This document shows, piece after piece, positions 41,390-50,521 of a stretch of 61,753 bases of DNA. Under the pieces are notes generated by a model. It was not told the origin of the DNA, ran no database searches, and saw nothing but the letters and a program-made list of their open reading frames with translations. Source of the DNA: Roseburia sp. (lineage in GTDB: Bacteria; Bacillota; Clostridia; Lachnospirales; Lachnospiraceae); NCBI GenBank assembly GCA_023662875.1, contig JAMPIG010000001.1, positions 66,640 through 128,392 of the forward strand. Reading direction: 5' to 3'. Position numbers and translations under genes: made by a program. The stretch's first letter is position 1; every line of letters starts with the position of its first letter.

Positions 41390-41900
41390 GGCGCTGGGCG
41401 GATGCATGATCGTGTCGGGCTGCCTGGGGCTGGGAGTCTGGTACAGGGATCAGTTTCAGGGAAGGATCCGGTCGCTTCGGCTTTTGCAGACGATATTGGA
41501 GCTTTTATGCGGCGAAATTCGGTATGGACGGGCGGTACTGGGGGAGTGCTGCGGACGGACGGCGGAAAGGATTTCTTCTCCCTGTCGGGAAGCCTTTCGG
41601 CGGATTGCAGACCGGATGAGGGAAAATACGGGGGAGGACTTTGAGACGGTCTTCCGGGAATATATGGGAGAGGCGCTGGAAGCCATGCCGCTGACGGAGG
41701 AGGATCGGGAGGTATTTTTCGGGTTTGTCCCGAAGAGCGGGTTTCCGGACGGGCAGATGCAGATCCGGATGATCGAACAAAGCAGGGAGCGGCTGGCGAG
41801 GAGGGCAGAGGAGCTGGAGCGGGAGAATGCGGGAAAATGCCGTATGGCGCTGGGACTTGGGGCGATGAGCGGTCTGCTGATTCTTCTGGTATTGTGCTGA
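41382..41900 (+). CDS. spoIIIAB: Stage III sporulation protein AB
   Basis: The 172-residue protein has hydrophobic segments at both ends (LGGCMIVSGCLGLGVWY and GLGAMSGLLILLVLC) and a helical cytoplasmic region, resembling GspF of type II secretion. RSLRLLQTILELLCGEIRYG is the conserved family segment. It acts in the mother-cell membrane next to the SpoIIIAA ATPase. A gap of 187 bp before spoIIIAC contains a hairpin (41927-41936 with 41951-41960) followed by a short T run, possibly an attenuator. Confidence 0.94.
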   Translation: MLKALGGCMIVSGCLGLGVWYRDQFQGRIRSLRLLQTILELLCGEIRYGRAVLGECCGRTAERISSPCREAFRRIADRMRENTGEDFETVFREYMGEALEAMPLTEEDREVFFGFVPKSGFPDGQMQIRMIEQSRERLARRAEELERENAGKCRMALGLGAMSGLLILLVLC

Positions 41901-42087
41901 TTTTCAGGCCTGGCTGTTTCGCGGAGAAATCGGTTCAGAAGCGGAAGGGCGAACCGGTTTTAGAGGCGGAAGGTTTCTTCCAGGCGGGAAACGGGTCGAA
42001 AAATCCGGATTAGGGATAAGGAAGCTGTCCGCGCGGGGGCGGCGTGAAGATGCGGTTGAGGCAAAAAAGGATGGGATGCGGGAGATT

Positions 42088-42282
42088 ATGGGAGTAAGTC
42101 TGATTTTTAAGATAGCGGCGGTGGGAATCCTGGTCACGATACTCAGCCAGATTCTGAAGCACAGCGGAAGGGAAGAGCACGCGTTCCTGATCAGTCTCGC
42201 CGGGCTGATCCTGGTTCTGACCTGGATTGTACCGTATATTTATGAGCTGTTCGAGACGATACAGACGCTCTTTACCCTGTAA
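42088..42282 (+). CDS. spoIIIAC: Stage III sporulation protein AC
   Basis: The 64-residue protein has two membrane helices and the family segment MGVSLIFKIAAVGILVTILSQ then KHSGREEHAFLISLAG. This start gives the usual length of about 65 residues. An in-frame ATG 12 bp upstream is possible. The protein is part of the membrane channel with AD and AE. Confidence 0.94.
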   Translation: MGVSLIFKIAAVGILVTILSQILKHSGREEHAFLISLAGLILVLTWIVPYIYELFETIQTLFTL

Positions 42283-42341
42283 CGGGATCGGAACAGGGTA
42301 TCGGGCAAAATCCCGCGGGAAGCAGGCGTGAGGAGGCGGTT

Positions 42342-42728
42342 ATGCAGGAACTGATTAAAATAGCGCTTCTTGGGGTGAGCGGAGTTATGCTGGCTGTCCA
42401 GCTGCGGGCGCATAAGCCGGAATACGGTGTCTATATCGGACTGGCGGTAGGACTTTTTCTGTTCGGGTATGCCCTGCGGCAGATGGAGGCGATAGCCGTA
42501 CAGTTGGGAAAGCTGCGGGGGTATCTGGACGGCACGGAGGGCTATCTGGGGGTTTTGCTGAGGGTAGTCGGGATTACCTATATCTGTGAGTTCAGCTCGG
42601 GGATCTGCCGGGACGCGGGTTATCAGGCTGTGGCCGGGCAGATCGAGATTCTGGGGAAGCTCTCGGTTCTGTTCGCGGGACTGCCAATTCTGTTCGCGGT
42701 GATTGAGCAGCTCCAGAGTTTTCTGTAG
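42342..42728 (+). CDS. spoIIIAD: Stage III sporulation protein AD
   Basis: The 128-residue membrane protein has the family features LGVSGVMLAVQLRAHKPEYG and RVVGITYICEFSSGICRDAGY. It has about four membrane helices. GAGGCGGTT precedes the ATG. A 126-bp purine-rich spacer follows before spoIIIAE. Confidence 0.95.
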   Translation: MQELIKIALLGVSGVMLAVQLRAHKPEYGVYIGLAVGLFLFGYALRQMEAIAVQLGKLRGYLDGTEGYLGVLLRVVGITYICEFSSGICRDAGYQAVAGQIEILGKLSVLFAGLPILFAVIEQLQSFL

Positions 42729-42854
42729 GCCAGGGCAGGAAAGGATGCGATATGGGTGGCCGGGAAAGGGAGGGGAGCTGAAAAGGGAAGAACCGGAAAA
42801 GGGAAGGCCGAAGAGAAAGGCAGCGGACGGAGAATAAGGAAGGGGGCGCGGCAG

Positions 42855-43907
42855 ATGGATTTAAATGCGGTCTGGCAGGATTATGGACTGGATCAGCTGG
42901 AGGCCGGGGTGAGTCAGCTGTTTCCGGAAAACAGGATTTCTGTGGGCGGGCTGCTGGAGCAGGTGATGGCCGGGGACATCCTGGGAGCCCTGAGCGGACT
43001 CTTTTCCGGAATAGCAGGAAACCTGACGGCGCAGGCCTCGGGGTATAAAAATTTGTTTCTCTGGCTGCTGCTGTTGGGGATTGCGTCCTCTCTGGTCGTT
43101 CATTTTGTCGAAGTGTTTGACATGCACCAGGTGGCGGATCTGAGCTTTTACTTTATGTATCTTCTGTTTACCGCGATTCTTTTAAAATGCTTTGCGCAGG
43201 CTGCGGAAACGGCGGCCGCGGCGCTGGAGAACATCACCCTGTTTATCCGGATGCTGGCACCCGCCTATCTGCTGGCTACAGGCGTGTCGGGAGGAAGCGT
43301 TACCGCCGGGGTGACCGGGCAGCTGATGCTTCTGGTGATCTATGGCGTGGAGTGTATTCTGGGACAGTTGATCCTTCCGCTGGTCTACAGCTTTGTCATG
43401 CTTTCACTGGTGAACGGGATCTGGGCGGAGGAGAAGCTGACGCTGCTGCTGGATCTTCTGGCAAAGGGGATCGGATGGATTCTGAAGGGGGCGCTGGGTA
43501 TCATTACCGGGGTCAGTATCTTTCAGGCCCTGATTACGCCGGTGGTGGATTCCGTTCGAAAATCCGCTTTACAAAAGGTGATATCGGCTATCCCGGGCGT
43601 GGGAAACGTGGCGGACGGAGCGCTGGAGCTGGTGCTGGGCTCCGCCCTTGTAATCCGGAACAGTGTTGGGGTAGTGCTGCTGCTTTTGATGCTGGCGCTG
43701 TGCGCAGCTCCTCTCCTGAAGATCGGCGTCCTGGCGGCGATTCTGAAATGCGCGGCCGCCTTTCTGGGACTGGTGAGCGACAGGCGGATTACCCTGTGCG
43801 CCAACCGGGCGGGGGACGCGGGGCTTATGCTGCTGCGAACCACCGGGACGGCGATGCTGCTTTTTCTGATTTCCGTAGCGGTAGCCGCGGCGGCTGCAAG
43901 AGCGTGA
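42855..43907 (+). CDS. spoIIIAE: Stage III sporulation protein AE
   Basis: The 350-residue polytopic membrane protein has about eight helices, an N-terminal soluble segment, and conserved family stretches such as LNAVWQDYGLDQLE and ALGIITGVSIFQALITPVVDSVRK. The start is the ATG of MDLNAVW with AGGAAGGGGGCGCGGC upstream; the open upstream 33 codons are low-complexity and belong to the purine-rich spacer. Confidence 0.95.
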   Translation: MDLNAVWQDYGLDQLEAGVSQLFPENRISVGGLLEQVMAGDILGALSGLFSGIAGNLTAQASGYKNLFLWLLLLGIASSLVVHFVEVFDMHQVADLSFYFMYLLFTAILLKCFAQAAETAAAALENITLFIRMLAPAYLLATGVSGGSVTAGVTGQLMLLVIYGVECILGQLILPLVYSFVMLSLVNGIWAEEKLTLLLDLLAKGIGWILKGALGIITGVSIFQALITPVVDSVRKSALQKVISAIPGVGNVADGALELVLGSALVIRNSVGVVLLLLMLALCAAPLLKIGVLAAILKCAAAFLGLVSDRRITLCANRAGDAGLMLLRTTGTAMLLFLISVAVAAAAARA

Positions 43908-43976
43908 GCGCCGATGATATCCGCCGTCGACGGAAAAACAAAGAAGCGGAACGGTGTGATTACAGGGAGGAACGGT

Positions 43977-44552
43977 ATGTTCGATACATTGCTTCAGGCA
44001 ATCTGCAAGGTTGGAATCTTTATGATCTGTGCGCAGGCGGTGATTCATTTCCGTCCCCGGGAAGCCTATGAAAAGTATCTGAAGCTTTTGGTCAGCGTGA
44101 TGATTCTGCTTCAGCTGCTTTTGCCGGTCGGGAGTTTCCTGCTGGGCGACGGGGCGGAGAAGACGGCGGAGCGGCTGGAAACCTTTCGGGAGGAGCTGGA
44201 GCAGGAGCTGGAACGGGCGGCCCGGGAGGCCGCTGACGCGGACAGGACGCTGGAAAATATGACGCTGGAGGAGATACTAAGAAGGCTGGAGGAGCAGAAT
44301 CCCGGGGCGGCGGGGCGGAGCGAAGAAGAGCGGGGCACAGAGAGACAGAGCGGAGAAGGAGAGGCGATAGACGGTTATGACAAGGGAGAGAACGGGAGCA
44401 AAGAAACCGAGGATCAGGGCAGGGGGGAGGAGGCTTCCGCCGACAGGAAAAAAAGCTCAGGCATGGAAAAATTACCCGAAGAACAGGAAGCGGCATCTTC
44501 GGAGGGGATTCCGGAGGTGACTGTAGAAGAAATCTCTGTGGTGATAGAATAA
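43977..44552 (+). CDS. spoIIIAF: Stage III sporulation protein AF
   Basis: The 191-residue protein has two N-terminal membrane helices (ICKVGIFMICAQAVIHF and LKLLVSVMILLQLLLPVGSFLL) and an acidic soluble domain of about 130 residues rich in E, G and K. ACAGGGAGGAACGGT precedes the ATG of MFDTLLQ. The C-terminal part is diverged and low-complexity, but ends with EVTVEEISVVIE as in other members. Confidence 0.92.
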   Translation: MFDTLLQAICKVGIFMICAQAVIHFRPREAYEKYLKLLVSVMILLQLLLPVGSFLLGDGAEKTAERLETFREELEQELERAAREAADADRTLENMTLEEILRRLEEQNPGAAGRSEEERGTERQSGEGEAIDGYDKGENGSKETEDQGRGEEASADRKKSSGMEKLPEEQEAASSEGIPEVTVEEISVVIE

Positions 44553-44636
44553 AGACTCCTGCGGGAGATGCCGAATCCAGGAGTTGAGACTCCAGGCACA
44601 AGAGGAACACAGACTGCAGAAAGGTATGGTTGTTAT

Positions 44637-45332
44637 ATGGGAGAAATCGGCGGAGCGCTGCGGCAATGGATTGCAAAGAAGGGCTGGGAAAAATATTTTC
44701 GCCGGGAGAATCTGATCCTCCTGATTCTGGCGGGAATTCTTTTGTTCGTCATCGCCCTGCCCACGGAGGACGGGGAGCGGAGAAAGGAGCAAAGCGGGAG
44801 TGCGGAGGGGGCTTCAGGCCAGGGAGGAGTTCTCTCGGAGGAGGCCTCCGGTCTGTTTGACTCAGCGTCGGAGAACCGGCAGGCGGGAGAGGCTCAGACA
44901 GGATCCGGGGAAGGCTCCCTCGGGCTGTGGTCCGAAGGGTATGCGGCTCAGCTGGAGGCGCGGCTGACGGAAAGCCTGTCGGAGATGGAGGAGGTGGGAA
45001 AGGTGAACGTGATGATTACGCTGAAGACCACGGAGGAACGGGTGGTAGAGCGGGAGACCTCCGTCGCCGGAACCACGACGGAAGAGACGGACGCTCAGGG
45101 GGGAAGCCGGCGAGTCGAGAGCCGGGATCGGGAGGAAAGGGTTGTGTACAGCACGACGGACGGCGATAATCAGCCCTATGTCATAAAAGCTTACGTCCCG
45201 CAGATCGAAGGGGTGCTGGTGGTGGCCCAGGGGGCCGGAACCGGTACGGTAAACCGGACGGTGACGGAGATCGTCCAGGCTCTCTTCGGTATTGAGGCGC
45301 ATAAGATAAAGGTCGTCAAAATGAAGGATTGA
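44637..45332 (+). CDS. spoIIIAG: Stage III sporulation protein AG
   Basis: The 231-residue ring-forming channel protein has one membrane helix (LILLILAGILLFVIALP), an E/G/S-rich linker, and the ring-building domain with EGYAAQLEARLTESLSEMEEVGKVNVMITLK and EGVLVVAQGAGTGTVNRTVTEIVQALF. The initiation site is the ATG preceded by GAAAGG; a hairpin (ACTCCTG/CAGGAGT) lies between AF and AG. Confidence 0.94.
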   Translation: MGEIGGALRQWIAKKGWEKYFRRENLILLILAGILLFVIALPTEDGERRKEQSGSAEGASGQGGVLSEEASGLFDSASENRQAGEAQTGSGEGSLGLWSEGYAAQLEARLTESLSEMEEVGKVNVMITLKTTEERVVERETSVAGTTTEETDAQGGSRRVESRDREERVVYSTTDGDNQPYVIKAYVPQIEGVLVVAQGAGTGTVNRTVTEIVQALFGIEAHKIKVVKMKD

Positions 45333-45333
45333 A

Positions 45334-45362
45334 TCATATATAGGCTTCCAGGCTCATACAAT
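45334..45362 (+). promoter_or_regulatory. Candidate internal sigma-E promoter before spoIIIAH
   Basis: TCATAT (45334-45339), 15 bp, CATACAAT (45355-45362). The -10 is a full match to the sigma-E consensus. It lies in the AG-AH gap, 32 bp upstream of the GTG of spoIIIAH, and could boost production of this final component. B. subtilis also has an internal promoter in spoIIIA, though in a different place. Confidence 0.65.
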
Positions 45363-45394
45363 AAAACAGGAAAACGTAGAGGAAGGGAAAAGAC

Positions 45395-46159
45395 GTGAAA
45401 AACCTAATCAAAAAGAATCAGCTTATGATAACCGCTCTTGCGATCATGATCGCGATTGCAGGATATCTGCAGTTTGCGGGAACCGGTCTGGAAGAAGAGT
45501 ACCTGAAGACGGACGACAGTAACGTATCTGCAAAGGATGCCAGCCCCACGGGCGGCGAGGGGATTGTGACGGAAAATTATACCACGCAGGATCTTCTGGA
45601 TCTGTCGGCGGAGGATCTTTTGCAGCAGGGAATTACGGAGATCGACAGCATGGACTCGGATCTGGAGGATTTGCCGGTGGATGACTTCCTGGACGCGGAA
45701 TGGCAGGTCTCGCAGAATGAGACGACCGACGGCGGGCTGGATCTCAATACCCCGGAGGAGGGAGAGATTCCCGGGGAGGCGGTGTTTACCTCATCGGCAG
45801 GGCTGGCTATGCTTTCGGAGGCAAAGCTTTTGAAGGAGCAGACCCGGGCAAAGAATAAGGAGACGCTTTTGGAGATCATTAACAGCGAGGGGTTGTCCGA
45901 CGAGCAGAAGCAGGAGGCGGTAAACAGTATCGTCCAGATGACGGCGACAGCGGAGAAGGAGGCCGCGGCGGAGATTCTGCTGGAGGCCAAGGGCTATGCG
46001 GACGTCGTGGTCAGCATCAACGGGGACGCGGTGGATGTGGTGGTCAACGCGGCGGCCCTGGACGATGTGATGCGGGCTCAGATCGAGGATATTGTAACCC
46101 GGAAGACCGGTATCGAGCCTCAGAATATCATTATCAGCACCATCGTAACGCAAAGATAA
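45395..46159 (+). CDS. spoIIIAH: Stage III sporulation protein AH
   Basis: The 254-residue channel protein has one N-terminal membrane helix (LMITALAIMIAIAGYLQF) and a C-terminal YscJ/FliF-like ring domain (about 150-254), with ETLLEIINSEGLSDEQKQEA and AEILLEAKGYADVVVSI. It binds forespore SpoIIQ across the intermembrane space. The start is GTG with AGAGGAAGGGAAA upstream. It has a long acidic linker (about 30-145), longer than in Bacillus. Confidence 0.95.
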   Translation: MKNLIKKNQLMITALAIMIAIAGYLQFAGTGLEEEYLKTDDSNVSAKDASPTGGEGIVTENYTTQDLLDLSAEDLLQQGITEIDSMDSDLEDLPVDDFLDAEWQVSQNETTDGGLDLNTPEEGEIPGEAVFTSSAGLAMLSEAKLLKEQTRAKNKETLLEIINSEGLSDEQKQEAVNSIVQMTATAEKEAAAEILLEAKGYADVVVSINGDAVDVVVNAAALDDVMRAQIEDIVTRKTGIEPQNIIISTIVTQR

Positions 46160-46200
46160 GAACGAATTGTAAAAAATTAGTATAACTTACATAAAAAATG

Positions 46201-46209
46201 TGCTATAAT
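46201..46209 (+). promoter_or_regulatory. Extended -10 of the deoB promoter
   Basis: TGCTATAAT is a perfect extended -10. No clear -35 lies at 16-18 bp. The start codon of deoB is 77 bp downstream in an AT-rich leader. Confidence 0.55.
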
Positions 46210-46285
46210 AAAATCTAAATGCTGATTTTATTATCCAAGAGCTATACTTCTTAAAGAACGCGCAATGTACGAAAGGATGTAAGGA

Positions 46286-47458
46286 ATGAAAAGAGTATTT
46301 TTAATCGTTTTGGATAGTTTTGGAATCGGAGAGATGGAAGACGCGGCAGCTTACGGGGATGTCAATGTAAATACCCTGCGGTCCGTGTCTTCCAGTCCTG
46401 CGTTCCGGACGCCAAACCTGCGGAAGCTGGGGCTTTTCGATATCGACGGCGTTACCGTGGGAGAGAAAACAGGCGCTCCTGCCGCGACGATAGCACGTAT
46501 GGCGGAGCGCTCGAAGGGGAAGGACACGACCATCGGCCACTGGGAGATCGCGGGGATTTATTCGCCCCGTCCTCTTCCCACCTACCCGGAGGGCTTTCCG
46601 CAGGAGGTGCTGGACGCTTTTTCCGCGAAGACAGGGAGGGGCGTGCTCTGCAATAAGCCCTATTCCGGCACGGCGGTGATTCAGGAGTACGGGGACGCCC
46701 ACAGGGAGACAGGCAGTCTGATCGTATATACCTCCGCCGACAGTGTGTTCCAGATCGCGGCTCACGAGGAGGTAGTGCCTGTGGAACAGCTGTACGAATA
46801 CTGCCGTATGGCGAGGGAAATCCTGCAGGGAGAGCATGGCGTCGGCCGAGTCATCGCGAGGCCCTTTACCGGCCCCTGCGGCGGATCGTATGTCCGGACG
46901 CCAAGACGTCATGACTTTTCTCTGCTGCCGCCCTCCGCAACCATGCTGGATCAGTTGAAAGACGCCGGGAAGGATGTGATCGCCGTGGGCAAAATCAAGG
47001 ATATCTTCGCCGGGAAGGGAATCACAGAGTCCGTATATACGGGCGGCAACGATGAGGGGATCGAGCGCACGCTGGAATATCTGGAGAAGGATTTTGAGGG
47101 TCTCTGCTTTATCAATCTGGTGGACTATGATATGCTATACGGCCACAGGAGGGATGTGGATGGTTATGCGGCGGCGCTGACCCGCTTCGACGAGAGGCTT
47201 CCGGAGATCCTGGGGAAGATGAGATCCGACGATCTTCTGATGATCACGGCGGATCATGGCTGCGACCCCGCTTATCAGGCGACCACGGATCATACCCGGG
47301 AGTATACGCCCCTGATCCTGTACGGACAAAAAGTAAAGCCCCGGAATCTGGGAACCCGGAAAACCTTTGCGGATATCGGGGTTACCGTGCTTGAATATTT
47401 CGGAATCCGACCTGAATTTGAGGGGGGTTCCCTGCTGCAGGAGGCGGAATTGGAATAG
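46286..47458 (+). CDS. deoB: Phosphopentomutase
   Basis: The 390-residue alkaline-phosphatase-superfamily enzyme interconverts (deoxy)ribose 1- and 5-phosphate in nucleoside salvage. Metal-site motifs are VLDSFGIGEMEDA at the N-terminus, the phosphothreonine segment SKGKDTTIGHWEIAG, DYDMLYGHRRD, and TADHGCDP with THTRE-type residues (TDHTREYTPL). Length matches DeoB. ACGAAAGGATGTAAGGA precedes the ATG. A hairpin (47462-47487) separates it from prfC. Confidence 0.97.
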   Translation: MKRVFLIVLDSFGIGEMEDAAAYGDVNVNTLRSVSSSPAFRTPNLRKLGLFDIDGVTVGEKTGAPAATIARMAERSKGKDTTIGHWEIAGIYSPRPLPTYPEGFPQEVLDAFSAKTGRGVLCNKPYSGTAVIQEYGDAHRETGSLIVYTSADSVFQIAAHEEVVPVEQLYEYCRMAREILQGEHGVGRVIARPFTGPCGGSYVRTPRRHDFSLLPPSATMLDQLKDAGKDVIAVGKIKDIFAGKGITESVYTGGNDEGIERTLEYLEKDFEGLCFINLVDYDMLYGHRRDVDGYAAALTRFDERLPEILGKMRSDDLLMITADHGCDPAYQATTDHTREYTPLILYGQKVKPRNLGTRKTFADIGVTVLEYFGIRPEFEGGSLLQEAELE

Positions 47459-47506
47459 AGCTTCGATCGGCGCCTGGCGCGATCGAAAAGGAAGGATTAT
47501 AAAACA

Positions 47507-49102
47507 ATGAACAATTATACGGAAGAGATCAGTCGCAGAAGGACATTTGCGATTATTTCCCACCCGGATGCGGGGAAGACGACGCTGACGGAGAAGTTTC
47601 TGCTGTACGGCGGAGCGATTAATCTGGCGGGCAGCGTCAAGGGAAAGGCTACGGCCAGACACGCGGTGTCCGACTGGATGGAGATCGAGAAGGAGAGAGG
47701 TATTTCCGTGACCTCCTCTGTGCTGCAGTTTGAATATGACGGTTATTGTATCAATATTCTGGATACGCCGGGGCATCAGGATTTCTCCGAGGATACCTAC
47801 CGCACGCTGATGGCGGCGGATTCGGCGGTGATGGTGATTGACGCCTCCAAGGGAGTGGAGGCCCAGACCCGGAAGCTGTTCAAGGTCTGCGGGATGCGGG
47901 GAATCCCGATCTTTACTTTTATCAACAAGCTGGATCGGGACGCGAACGATACCTTTGATCTCTTGGACGAGATCGAGAAGGAGCTGGGAATCGCGACCTG
48001 CCCCATCAACTGGCCCGTGGGCTCCGGAAAGAGGTTCCAGGGGGTTTATGACCGGGAGAAGAAATGCATGATCTCCTATACGGGAACGGAGAAGGGTACG
48101 AAAGAAGGGACGGCGACGGAAATCCCGGTAGCGGAGGAGGCTGCCCTGCGGGAGCTGATCGGGGACGAGGCGGCGGACAGGCTGCTGGAGGAGATCGAGC
48201 TTCTGGATGGGGCCAGCGCCGAGTTTGACTTGGAGCAGGTGCGCGGGGGAAAGCTGACGCCGGTCTGTTTCGGATCCGCTTTGACGAATTTCGGGGTGGA
48301 AATCTTTCTGCAGCATTTCCTGAATATGGCGACCGCCCCCCTGTCCAGAAGGGCGGACATCGGGCTGATCGACTCGGCGGAGCATGAGTTTTCCGCTTTT
48401 GTCTTTAAGATTCAGGCGAATATGAATAAGGCGCATCGGGACAGGATCGCCTTCCTGCGGATTTGTTCCGGCCGGTTTGACGCGGGCGAGGAGGTCCGCC
48501 ATGTACAGGGCAACCGTGTTATGCGGCTTTCCCAGCCCCAGCAGATTATGGCGGATGAGAGAAAGATTTTGAGCGAGGCCTACGCGGGGGATATCATCGG
48601 CGTTTTCGACCCGGGTATTTTTTCGATCGGGGACACGATCTGTATGCCGAAGGAAAAATTCCAGTACGAGGGTATTCCTACTTTCGCTCCGGAGCATTTC
48701 GCCCGGGTGAGGCAGATGGATACCATGAAGAGAAAGCAGTTCGTTAAGGGAATCGAGCAGATCGCCCAGGAGGGCGCGATCCAGATCTTCCAGGAGTTTA
48801 ATACGGGGCTGGAGGAGATTATTGTAGGCGTTGTGGGGGTTCTGCAGTTTGATGTGCTCAAATACAGGCTGGAGAACGAGTACAATGTGGAGATCCGGTT
48901 GGAGAATCTGCCCTACGAGCATATTCGGTGGATCGAAAACAAGGATGAGGTGGATATCGAAAAGCTTGCGGGCACCTCGGATATGAAGAAGGTAAAGGAT
49001 ATGAAGGGGAATCCGCTGCTGCTGTTTGTGAATCCCTGGAGTATCGGCATGACGCTGGATCGGAACAAGGGGCTGGTTCTGGCGGAATTTTCAAGAAACT
49101 AG
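47507..49102 (+). CDS. prfC: Peptide chain release factor 3
   Basis: The 531-residue translational GTPase recycles RF1/RF2 after termination. GTPase motifs are SHPDAGKTTLTEK, the switch region ERGISVTSSVLQF, DTPGHQDF and NKLDRD. EYNVEIRLENLPYEHIRWI belongs to the RF3 C-terminal domain. The length fits the family (about 525-535). AAAGGAAGGATTATAAA precedes the ATG. It may be co-transcribed with deoB. Confidence 0.97.
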   Translation: MNNYTEEISRRRTFAIISHPDAGKTTLTEKFLLYGGAINLAGSVKGKATARHAVSDWMEIEKERGISVTSSVLQFEYDGYCINILDTPGHQDFSEDTYRTLMAADSAVMVIDASKGVEAQTRKLFKVCGMRGIPIFTFINKLDRDANDTFDLLDEIEKELGIATCPINWPVGSGKRFQGVYDREKKCMISYTGTEKGTKEGTATEIPVAEEAALRELIGDEAADRLLEEIELLDGASAEFDLEQVRGGKLTPVCFGSALTNFGVEIFLQHFLNMATAPLSRRADIGLIDSAEHEFSAFVFKIQANMNKAHRDRIAFLRICSGRFDAGEEVRHVQGNRVMRLSQPQQIMADERKILSEAYAGDIIGVFDPGIFSIGDTICMPKEKFQYEGIPTFAPEHFARVRQMDTMKRKQFVKGIEQIAQEGAIQIFQEFNTGLEEIIVGVVGVLQFDVLKYRLENEYNVEIRLENLPYEHIRWIENKDEVDIEKLAGTSDMKKVKDMKGNPLLLFVNPWSIGMTLDRNKGLVLAEFSRN

Positions 49103-49176
49103 GCGTTGGTTTGAGTTTGCCCGGAGACACAGAATACCTGATAAGGGTTGCTGCAGGACAGTGATGTGGGGTTGGC

Positions 49177-50460
49177 ATGAAAAGAAAGCGATGGTATGGG
49201 AGCGCGCTGCTTCTGGTATTTGGTCTCCTGCTGGGCGGCTGTGCCGGGACAGAATGGCTGGAGCAGCCGCCCCGGGATTTTGCGGTTACGAATCAGAGCC
49301 CGGGAAGCCGGGAGGAAGAAGAGGGGCTTGCCGGGTCGGGGGCTGCGGAGGATCCGTCTGTGGGAGAACCGTCTGTCGAGGAGACGGAGGAAGAGCCGAC
49401 GGTCTGTTTTCTGCGGGAGGAGGCCTTCGAGTACGCCGGACAGAGTCTGGACGAGACCGGGCGGCTTTGGTATGAGGAGATGAAACAGATCCTGGGAGGC
49501 TTCGGCGCAGGCGTCCGGCTGGACGACAGCGGGCTGGAGGCCGGCTTTGACGAGGAGGACATTGATCGGATTTTTCAGTGCGTCCTCATCGACCATCCGG
49601 AGCTTTTTTATGTGGAGGGCTATTCCTACACAAAATACACCAGAGGAGAACGGACTACGGCGATTGAGTTCTCGGGCTCTTACAGCGTGGATCCCGAGAC
49701 GGCGCAGATCAGGATGGAGGAGATCGAAGCCGCGGCGGAGGAAATTCTTTCGGGTCTGGAGGAGAATGCGGATCAGTATACCCGGGTAAAATATGTGTAT
49801 GACACGATTATCCGCAACACGGATTATGATCTGACCGCTCCGGATAATCAGAATATTTATTCCGTTTTTGTAAACCGCCGGTCGGTCTGCCAGGGCTACG
49901 CCAAGGCTACGCAGTACCTGCTGAACCGGTTGGGAGTAGAGTGTACCCTTGTGCTGGGGACGGTAGATACGGGGGAAGGACACGCTTGGAATCTGGTGCG
50001 GGTAGACGGAAGCTATTATTATGTGGATACTACCTGGGGAGACGCTTCTTACCGGATGGAGGGCGGCGGGGAGGAAGCGGCGGACATGCCTCAGATTAAT
50101 TATGATTATCTGAACGTGACGACGGCGGAGCTCTTAAAGACCCACAGTCTGGGAGACAGTATCCCTCTGCCGGTCTGTATCGACACATCGGCGAACTACT
50201 ATTACAGAGAGGGCGCTCTGTTTTCCTTTTATGACCGGGAGCAGCTGGAACGGCTTTTTGAGCGTGCGAGGGAGCAGGGCCGGGAGGACGTGACGGTGAA
50301 ATGCGCAGATCAGGCCTGTTATGAGGAGGTGACGGACAGGCTGATCGGCCAGCAGGAAATCTTTGATTTTCTGGGGGAAACCGGCGGTGCTGTAGCTTAT
50401 GCCCAGAACGGAAATCAGCTGTCGCTGACATTTTGGGTGACAAACGATCAGGGGATGTGA
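49177..50460 (+). CDS. Transglutaminase-like lipoprotein
   Basis: The 427-residue protein has a lipoprotein signal (YGSALLLVFGLLLGGC, lipobox L-G-G-C) and an acidic linker. The helical domain (about 75-190) with QTRVKYVYDTIIRNTDYDL-like residues precedes the catalytic core: Cys238 (RRSVCQGYAKATQYLL), His269 (GEGHAWNLV) and Asp284 (YYVDTTWGD). It is related to the membrane-anchored protein at 37304 in domain order and motif wording but differs in its anchor. The substrate is unknown; the exposed location suggests cell-surface proteins. Confidence 0.88.
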   Translation: MKRKRWYGSALLLVFGLLLGGCAGTEWLEQPPRDFAVTNQSPGSREEEEGLAGSGAAEDPSVGEPSVEETEEEPTVCFLREEAFEYAGQSLDETGRLWYEEMKQILGGFGAGVRLDDSGLEAGFDEEDIDRIFQCVLIDHPELFYVEGYSYTKYTRGERTTAIEFSGSYSVDPETAQIRMEEIEAAAEEILSGLEENADQYTRVKYVYDTIIRNTDYDLTAPDNQNIYSVFVNRRSVCQGYAKATQYLLNRLGVECTLVLGTVDTGEGHAWNLVRVDGSYYYVDTTWGDASYRMEGGGEEAADMPQINYDYLNVTTAELLKTHSLGDSIPLPVCIDTSANYYYREGALFSFYDREQLERLFERAREQGREDVTVKCADQACYEEVTDRLIGQQEIFDFLGETGGAVAYAQNGNQLSLTFWVTNDQGM

Positions 50461-50521
50461 TATAATAAGCGCAAAGGAAAATCAAGCGGATACAGACTGT
50501 CATTTCAGGAGGAAATTTTAG

